A stretch of 8,678 bases of DNA from Chlamydiota bacterium (GTDB lineage Bacteria; Auribacterota; UBA3054; B51-G9): contig QMOL01000114.1 of the NCBI GenBank assembly GCA_003648225.1, positions 1-8,678 of the forward strand. Direction: 5' to 3'. Below the pieces are notes generated by a model that did not search any database, was not told the DNA's origin, and saw only the letters and a program-made list of their open reading frames with translations. Positions 1-4,308 of the stretch are shown here, in pieces (the first letter of the stretch is position 1; every line of letters starts with the position of its first letter). The position numbers were made by a program, and so were the translations under genes.

Positions 1-824
1 AAAGCGCCGGTGCAAAAAACTATGTTTCCCTGGTCGCCAATCCTCTCATAGTCTTCGCGAGGCGCAAGAACAGGAATGTTCGCTCGACCGATAAGTTTGG
101 TCGGATTATCAAGATCAAGCAAAGCGGCGCCAAGTCGAAAAAGCGGACCTGCGGATGTTTTTTTCACACCGTAATAAATAATAAGCCAGCTGTCGGAAAG
201 TTTAATTGGGGGAGTTCCTGTGCCGACCCGTGCTGAATCCCAAAATCCGCTTCTTGGTGATAAAACTACTTCGCTACTTCCCCAGAATACTAAATCATCA
301 CTGTAACTCAGCCAAATACTGTTGCCGGAAGCCGGTCGTTCCAAACGGGCATATCTGCCGTTTATTTTTTCAGGGAAAAGCGCGCCCCCTTTTATGTCAG
401 GCTCGGATATCAAACCGTGACAAGCAACACTTTTAAAATCTTTTGTAGAAGCAAGCCCTATGCGAAAACCGTGCTTTCCACAGGCAACGTACATAATGTA
501 ATATGTTCCGTCAATTAATGTGATTCGGGTGTCCATTACTCCTTCGGCTTCATGCTCGCAGATTTTATGCTTGGAATCATTAATTCCTAAAAACGGTTGC
601 TTGTCAATATGAAATCTTCCCATATCATCACTGCGGGCAATATGAATAGATTGATATCCGGCGAGGTGCTGGATAGTGAGTAGAAATATTGGTTTCCCGT
701 CATAAAAAGTGACTCCCGCGGCGCGAATATCTGCGCATCGAAAACCGACATCCTCTAACTTAATTAGAGGGTTTCCTTCCCATCGGTGGACGATATCTCT
801 GCCTTCTCTTTTTCTTCTGAACAT
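1..824 (-). CDS. GH130-family beta-mannoside phosphorylase/hydrolase-like enzyme, C-terminus cut by window edge
   Basis: The reading frame is open from ATG 824-822 to the left edge: 274 residues seen, with the C-terminal end outside the window. GH130 signatures are visible in order: an N-terminal WEGNPLI strand (about 15-21), GVMDTRIT with the candidate catalytic Asp98 (the family's EDPR region), LFPEKINGRY (149-158), RVGTGTPPIK (199-208) and a final NIVFCTGA. GH130 enzymes are five-bladed beta-propellers that phosphorolyse, or in some members hydrolyse, beta-mannosides. Compared with the GH130 at 2524-3570, three conserved positions differ: Asn29 corresponds to Ala35, Arg44 to Thr50, and the His of LHRP to Glu162 (LERP). 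Loss of basic phosphate-site residues suggests a hydrolase or another acceptor chemistry (inference). There is no signal peptide, so it is probably cytoplasmic. It begins 20 bp after the GT4 stop with no clear Shine-Dalgarno site, so it is probably co-transcribed. Family call firm; substrate unknown. Confidence 0.88.
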   Translation of the reverse strand, partial: MFRRKREGRDIVHRWEGNPLIKLEDVGFRCADIRAAGVTFYDGKPIFLLTIQHLAGYQSIHIARSDDMGRFHIDKQPFLGINDSKHKICEHEAEGVMDTRITLIDGTYYIMYVACGKHGFRIGLASTKDFKSVACHGLISEPDIKGGALFPEKINGRYARLERPASGNSIWLSYSDDLVFWGSSEVVLSPRSGFWDSARVGTGTPPIKLSDSWLIIYYGVKKTSAGPLFRLGAALLDLDNPTKLIGRANIPVLAPREDYERIGDQGNIVFCTGA

Positions 825-844
825 GATTAATTATTTTTAGAAAG

Positions 845-1969
845 TTAACCGAAATATTTTGCGAATGGTGCAGGTTTACACGTGCAACTATCATACACAA
901 AAATGTGTTGTTTTGCAACAACTCGCCACGCCATTTTTTCTTTCACAAATTTCTTGATACTTGAAATAAGTGTTAATCTGAATTTATCATCTCCAAGCAT
1001 TTTTATTAGATTTACCGCTAATTCGTCATCATTCGCTGAAACTAATCCACCACTCGATTGATCCACCCAGTCTTGAAATGCTTTGAGATCAGACGTTACA
1101 ACCGGTTTGCTAAAAGCAAACGCGTGTGCCATTATCCCACTTTGTCCCCCTAATTCGTATGGCAGAACAATTGTATCCGCCGCGGAAATCAACGTGTCGA
1201 AAATTTTCGGCGGGAATTGCCCGTAAAGTGTTATTATTTTGTCTTTAACAGGCGAGTCTTCAATCATTTTATACAGCATCTTCTGGTATTCAGGATGATC
1301 TACTCCACGGGATTTACCGGCAAGAACGAGCACTGCGTCAGGTACTTCTTCGATTACTTTCGGAAAAACTTTTATTACTCTGTCAAAACGTTTTGTTTGG
1401 CGGAGGTAACCGACAAGCATAGCGACTTTTTTTTCTTTAGCGCCGATTTTTTCTTTTGCGTCTTTGATAGGTTCGACTTCACGAATGCCGTGTGGAATAA
1501 CAGTTATTTTATTTTCAAAACCGAAATATTTTATCAAAGTTCTTTTATGCACTTCCTCATGTACAATTATTTTATTGCTCTCCTGAACTATTACTTTAAG
1601 AACAATCTCCTCCTCTTTTGGTATGTCATCCTTGACGGTATGAAGCGTTGTAACAACCGGTAACACGACTTCTTTACACCTTAGAATAAGTTCAATAATT
1701 TGAATGCCTTTCGGCGCGCCATAAAGCCCGAATTCGTGTTCTATGTGCATTAAATCCGGCGTCATTTTTGACGCCATATCAAAAATGTTCGCGGCTATGT
1801 CTTTCGCGGTAGGGGAGTAGCAGCCAAATGCTCTGTCGCCTTTGCAGCCGTAAGGTGAAAAAATATAAACTTCGTGACCATGCTTCTTCAGTGCTTCAGT
1901 TAAATATTGTGTGTAAGTCGCGATACCGCATTCAATAGGCGGATAAGTTGAAACAATTCCGACTCTCAT
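845..1969 (-). CDS. GT4-type glycosyltransferase (GT-B fold)
   Basis: A complete 374-residue protein, normal length for a family 4 glycosyltransferase; such enzymes move a sugar from a nucleotide donor (often GDP-mannose or UDP-sugar) to a glycan or lipid acceptor. The N-terminal Rossmann half starts MRVGIVSTYPP and has CGIATYT (14-20), HIEHEFGLYG (75-84) and TTLHTV (107-112). The linker carries VIPHGI (157-162). The C-terminal half has MLVGYLRQTKRFDRVI (184-199), VLAGKS (215-220) and GGQSGIMAHAFAFSKPVV (274-291). That last stretch lies where many GT4 enzymes have the E-x7-E motif, but both glutamates are replaced (Gly274 and His282). No membrane segment is visible, so it is cytoplasmic or peripheral. 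A run of five G lies 7 nt before the ATG and may serve as a weak ribosome site. It sits between two GH130 genes, which points to mannoside metabolism. Donor and acceptor cannot be told from sequence. Confidence 0.9.
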   Translation of the reverse strand: MRVGIVSTYPPIECGIATYTQYLTEALKKHGHEVYIFSPYGCKGDRAFGCYSPTAKDIAANIFDMASKMTPDLMHIEHEFGLYGAPKGIQIIELILRCKEVVLPVVTTLHTVKDDIPKEEEIVLKVIVQESNKIIVHEEVHKRTLIKYFGFENKITVIPHGIREVEPIKDAKEKIGAKEKKVAMLVGYLRQTKRFDRVIKVFPKVIEEVPDAVLVLAGKSRGVDHPEYQKMLYKMIEDSPVKDKIITLYGQFPPKIFDTLISAADTIVLPYELGGQSGIMAHAFAFSKPVVTSDLKAFQDWVDQSSGGLVSANDDELAVNLIKMLGDDKFRLTLISSIKKFVKEKMAWRVVAKQHIFVYDSCTCKPAPFAKYFG

Positions 1970-2099
1970 TTTATTACCCCCGGTATAATTAGTTGTTCCT
2001 TAAAAAGTCAAATTTTTCTAATCAAAAAATGATTTGAGAACACTATCATCCCATAGAAAAAGAATTATCACATAAAGAACATTATTTTTAAAATTTCTT

Positions 2100-2232
2100 C
2101 TTTGTGGTTTTAGTGCCTTTGTGGTTAATTATTTTTTCGTTAGAACTCGCAAAGTGTCCTGTTTATAAGGGATTAAACTTTCAAGCCTTAAATTTTTTAT
2201 TTTTAAACCACTAAGACACTAAGAACACTAAA
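2100..2232. repeat. Imperfect inverted pair of TTTGTGGTTAA-type intergenic repeats
   Basis: The left arm (about 2100-2128) reads TTTGTGGTTTTAGTGCC then TTTGTGGTTAA. The right arm (about 2202-2232) is its near reverse complement, reading TTTAAACCACTAAGACAC then TAAGAACACTAAA. The arms align over about 28 bp with a few mismatches and two one-base gaps, separated by about 75 bp. This resembles the widespread intergenic family built on (T)TAACCAC(G/T)AAG-CAC(G/T)AAG seen in many environmental bacterial genomes. Its function is unknown. Confidence 0.65.
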
Positions 2233-2283
2233 AAAAGAATTCTGTTGTCAAAATTTAAAAGTCAAATATGAACATGAGTACAA

Positions 2284-2311
2284 GTCGAAAATCCGCCGAA
2301 GGAGAATTATT
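2284..2311 (-). repeat. Dispersed imperfect-palindrome repeat, copy A (TCCTCCTTCGGCGGA type)
   Basis: Read on the minus strand, this 28-bp stretch matches the first right-edge unit (8615-8643) at 26 of 28 positions; its core is TTCTCCTTCGGCGGA followed by TTTTCGAC. The core folds as a short stem with one central mismatch. It lies in non-coding DNA. Confidence 0.75.
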
Positions 2312-2414
2312 TCATTGGCTTTCTGGAAAATCGAATGTAAAGCATAGTGTTTATCGATGTTTTAATTGTTATTTTAAAGTTTATGGGATGGTAGTGAAAA
2401 ATTTATGTTTATTT

Positions 2415-2452
2415 TTGCAAGGTTTTTCCGCAAATTTATAAAAACCTTGCAA
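2415..2452. repeat. Perfect 13-bp inverted repeat (stem-loop)
   Basis: The arm TTGCAAGGTTTTT (2415-2427) is exactly complementary to AAAAACCTTGCAA (2440-2452), with a 12-nt loop. It lies 72 bp past the stop of the minus-strand GH130 gene and could form a hairpin at the 3' end of that transcript. No T-run follows on the minus strand, so it is not a classic intrinsic terminator. Processing, mRNA protection or a protein-binding site are equally possible. Confidence 0.65.
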
Positions 2453-2523
2453 TATTTCATACTCCTTTTTAGCTTAAATATCCCATTAATTCTACTTTGA
2501 AGTAGTTTTTAAGGGACGACTAA

Positions 2524-3570
2524 TTATTTCATAACATCAGCTAACAATTCATCAACAGTTGTTATTAAAAGATTGGTGGTTTCATCGCAAGCGCCGTAAT
2601 AAATAAAAATTTCTCCGTTCGGTTGCTCGATATGGCCGTTAGAAAAAACGACATTCGGGAAAAAACCGTTTGTCTCATAGCTCTTCTCCGGTGAGAAAAA
2701 AGGAACATCAGCACGGGAAAGTATTTTCGTAGGATCAGATTTGTCAAGAAGCAAAGTGAACAGATGATAAACCGAATTGTCACCCTTGCCGTGATAAATA
2801 ACAAGCCAGCCTTTGTCGGTTTTGATTGGGGGACCTCCTGCACCGATTTTTTGACTCTCCCATTTGTTTTCGCGTGGGCGAATTAAACATTTATGCCCAC
2901 CCCAGTCTAACAAATTATCAGAAGAGGAAATCCAGACAGACGGTTTGCCGAATCCCTCATTATGAGGCCTGTGCAAAGCGTAATACCTGCCGTTAATTTT
3001 TTCAGGGAAAAGGCAAACATCTTTATCAAGCGGGTAAAAAATCATACCTTTTCTGTTTAATGATTTGAAATCACGGGTGGTTGCAAGTGAAGTCGCCCAG
3101 CCGTCCTGTGAAACGGCTGAATAAGTAATAAAAAATTCATTACTGAATTTTTGCACTCGCGCATCTTCGCAGCCGTATTTTTCTTCCGGAACTTCCGGAA
3201 AAATAAATGGCTTGTTATCAACAATAAAATTTATTCCGTCATTACTTCGGGCAATCCTGATTGTGCTTAATGTCGAAAGATAATCAATGCCTTTATATAC
3301 TACCCCTCTGGTGTCTTTCAAAAAAACATCAGGGTCATTCTTCCTAAAATTAATGATTTTAAATTCGCTTTTGTCGTTGGCAAAACTGTAAATCGGAACA
3401 CTTACAAATTCGGGCTTTTCAATGCACCTTTCTGCAACGCGAAGAAGCAATATGATTTGATTATTATAAACCGTTACGCCGGCGTTGAATGCTCCGAGAA
3501 CTTTTAATCCGGGAGCTGACGGCGCGAGTATATCAGGAGTGATAAGTGGATTGTCAGGATGTCTTTTCAT
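2524..3570 (-). CDS. GH130-family beta-mannoside phosphorylase
   Basis: A complete 348-residue protein, typical length for GH130. These enzymes use phosphate to break beta-mannosidic bonds, releasing alpha-mannose-1-phosphate in the cytoplasm. In order: HPDNPLITP (4-12), FNAGV (28-32), ILLLRVAE with Arg44 (40-47), RIARSND (105-111), GCEDARVQ with candidate proton-donor Asp136 (133-140), LFPEKINGRYYALHRP (187-202), KIGAGGPPIK (241-250), GWLVIYHGKG (254-263) and FFPNVVFSNG (303-312). The Arg and His lost in the partial GH130 at the left edge are both kept here, so phosphorolysis is the likelier reaction. About 40 extra residues lie between Arg44 and Asp136 compared with that paralogue. The start is firm: the family motif begins at residue 4 and there is no other Met before residue 176. 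There is no signal peptide. A perfect-consensus promoter abuts the start codon. The linkage cleaved is not predictable from sequence alone. Confidence 0.93.
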   Translation of the reverse strand: MKRHPDNPLITPDILAPSAPGLKVLGAFNAGVTVYNNQIILLLRVAERCIEKPEFVSVPIYSFANDKSEFKIINFRKNDPDVFLKDTRGVVYKGIDYLSTLSTIRIARSNDGINFIVDNKPFIFPEVPEEKYGCEDARVQKFSNEFFITYSAVSQDGWATSLATTRDFKSLNRKGMIFYPLDKDVCLFPEKINGRYYALHRPHNEGFGKPSVWISSSDNLLDWGGHKCLIRPRENKWESQKIGAGGPPIKTDKGWLVIYHGKGDNSVYHLFTLLLDKSDPTKILSRADVPFFSPEKSYETNGFFPNVVFSNGHIEQPNGEIFIYYGACDETTNLLITTVDELLADVMK

Positions 3571-3579
3571 TACTCATAT

Positions 3580-3608
3580 ATTATACTCTTCTTTACATTT
3601 TGTGTCAA
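3580..3608 (-). promoter_or_regulatory. Perfect-consensus sigma70 promoter of the GH130 gene, near-leaderless
   Basis: On the minus strand TTGACA (3608-3603) and TATAAT (3585-3580) are separated by exactly 17 bp, matching the sigma70 consensus at every position. The ATG is at 3570-3568, only 9 bp below the -10 box. A start 5-9 bp downstream of the -10 would leave a leader of about 0-5 nt. No room remains for a Shine-Dalgarno site, so the mRNA should be leaderless or nearly so. Confidence 0.85.
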
Positions 3609-3768
3609 TTATTATTATATTTCCCAATTCCGGCGACTATTACAAATTTATTTTCATATTTCTTGCTTTAAAATTTTTCCTGACCAAGATTTAATTTTTA
3701 ATTATTTTGAAACTAATCCGGCACTGCCGGATAAATTGTTCTACCAATAATTTTTTTAACCACATAAG

Positions 3769-3795
3769 TTATCCTCCTTTGGCGGACTTTCAGCA
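3769..3795 (+). repeat. Dispersed palindromic repeat, copy B, left arm of inverted pair
   Basis: The 25 bp at 3771-3795 (ATCCTCCTTTGGCGGA then CTTTCAGCA) match the reverse complement of 4116-4140 at 24 of 25 positions. The copy sits inside a CCACATAAG / GCACATAAG repeat, and ATAAG occurs directly on both sides (3764-3768 and 3795-3799). Removing 3769-3794 leaves a continuous TTAACCACATAAG-GGCACATAAG sequence. Confidence 0.8.
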
Positions 3796-3841
3796 TAAGG
3801 GCACATAAGTTTTTATAAATATAATTTTATTATCTTATAGA

Positions 3842-3869
3842 TAAAGAGAATCATTTTCAATTCTCTTTA
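3842..3869. promoter_or_regulatory. Perfect 10-bp palindrome, possible operator or hairpin
   Basis: TAAAGAGAAT (3842-3851) is exactly complementary to ATTCTCTTTA (3860-3869), with an 8-bp spacer. It lies between the divergent promoters, about 235 bp upstream of the GH130 -35 box and about 360 bp upstream of the GH38 -35 box. A regulator-binding site is possible but unproven; a chance palindrome in AT-rich DNA cannot be excluded. Confidence 0.4.
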
Positions 3870-4023
3870 ATGAAAAGTTTCTGAAATTATAAACTTCAAT
3901 TTATATATTTTAAAAATTTCTTCATTTATAAATTTATATTTGTATTTAATTATTTTGCCGCGCCCCGCGCATGCTGGGGTCCTAAATGATTCTGTCATAA
4001 AATGGTTCTGTTAATAAATAGAT

Positions 4024-4065
4024 TTAAGTTTTAAGTAATTAAGTTTTAAGAAATTGAATTTTAAG
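4024..4065 (+). repeat. 15-bp tandem repeat, three units
   Basis: TTAAGTTTTAAG occurs at 4024-4035 and 4039-4050, and TTGAATTTTAAG at 4054-4065, giving an exact 15-bp period over three units. It is AT-rich and non-coding, located between the two TTCTGT repeat clusters. Confidence 0.7.
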
Positions 4066-4115
4066 ATTTATCTTAATTATTTTGTTATAGTATCTTCTTT
4101 TTTTCGTGTTTTTTG

Positions 4116-4142
4116 TGCTGAAAGTCCGCCGAAGGAGGATTT
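4116..4142 (-). repeat. Dispersed palindromic repeat, copy C, right arm of inverted pair
   Basis: This is the reverse complement of copy B with one mismatch over 25 bp (4116-4140). Its flanks on the minus strand read CCACGAAAA before and ACAAAAAACACGAAAA after, the same arrangement that surrounds copy B. The plus strand therefore carries AAGGAGGAT at 4132-4140, which looks like a ribosome site but precedes no real gene. Confidence 0.8.
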
Positions 4143-4229
4143 TTCGTGGTACAATGAATGAAATTAATAGTTCTGTAATAAATCGTCCTGTTAATAAATT
4201 AATCGTCCTGCAAATGCAAATAATTGCTG

Positions 4230-4258
4230 TTGCGTTTTCCCGCCTCTTTTGATATAAT
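4230..4258 (+). promoter_or_regulatory. Extended -10 sigma70 promoter of the GH38 gene
   Basis: TTGCGT (4230-4235) and TATAAT (4253-4258) are 17 bp apart, and TGA at 4250-4252 gives the extended -10 form TGnTATAAT. A start near 4265 would give a leader of about 44 nt that is almost pure A and T and has no Shine-Dalgarno site before ATG 4309. Confidence 0.75.
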
Positions 4259-4308
4259 TTATCCTCATAAATAAATTGAAAAATATCTAAATAACTAAAC
4301 TAAAAAAT

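Larger units (their letters stand above)
1970..2523. other. Gene-free AT-rich spacer between GH130 and GT4 genes
   Basis: This 554-bp stretch separates two genes that read the same way, which is long for an operon spacer. No credible coding region is present. It holds an inverted pair of TTTGTGGTTA-type repeats (2100-2232), one copy of the TCCTCCTTCGGCGGA-type repeat (2284-2311), a perfect 13-bp inverted repeat (2415-2452) and a small stem at 2492-2505. On the minus strand a weak promoter-like pair precedes the GT gene (TTGACT at 2011-2006, then 18 bp, then TATACC at 1987-1982). It would start transcription only a few bases before the ATG. Whether the GT and partial GH130 have their own promoter or depend on read-through from the upstream GH130 is therefore open. 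Confidence 0.7.
3985..4216 (+). repeat. Five copies of a short AAT-N-GTTCTGT-type repeat in two clusters
   Basis: Copies begin at 3985 (AATGATTCTGTCATAA), 4001 (AATGGTTCTGTTAATAA), 4166 (AATAGTTCTGTAATA), 4181 (AATCGTCCTGTTAATAA) and 4201 (AATCGTCCTGCAAATG). Within clusters they are 15-20 bp apart. The last cluster runs to within 14 bp of the GH38 -35 box. Similar TTCTGT-based units are common intergenic repeats in environmental bacterial genomes (recollection, not searched). Confidence 0.65.
3571..4308. other. 738-bp divergent intergenic region rich in short repeats
   Basis: This region separates the leftward GH130 gene from the rightward GH38 gene and has no convincing gene. It contains the two promoters, a pair of inverted composite repeats (3756-3810 and 4095-4150), a 10-bp palindrome (3842-3869), a 26-bp GC-rich island (3957-3982), five TTCTGT-type repeats (3985-4216) and a 15-bp tandem repeat (4024-4065). 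The stretch 3610-3750 and most of 3870-3955 are plain AT-rich sequence in which I see nothing specific. Confidence 0.8.

Noticed and set aside
1217..1663. 148-codon plus-strand open frame inside the GT4 gene
   Set aside because: It is antisense to a clear GT4 coding region and rich in Phe and Tyr, as expected for a complementary-strand shadow.
2268..2441. 57-codon plus-strand open frame in the GH130-GT4 spacer
   Set aside because: It has no ribosome site, its sequence is made from a repeat copy and part of a hairpin, and the peptide resembles nothing I recognise.
2492..2510. CTACT-TTGA-AGTAG stem followed by TTTTT, terminator-like on the plus strand
   Set aside because: The stem is only 5 bp and no plus-strand gene ends nearby. 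On the minus strand the T-run becomes an A-run before the stem.
3485..3750. Plus-strand open frames overlapping the GH130 start and its promoter
   Set aside because: They run antisense to a firm start codon and a perfect promoter, and the hydrophobic composition follows from AT-rich DNA.
4154..4252. 32-codon open frame with AAGGAGG 15 nt upstream, before the GH38 promoter
   Set aside because: The ribosome-like site is part of repeat copy C, the spacing is too long, and the codons are made of TTCTGT repeat units, so it is probably chance.
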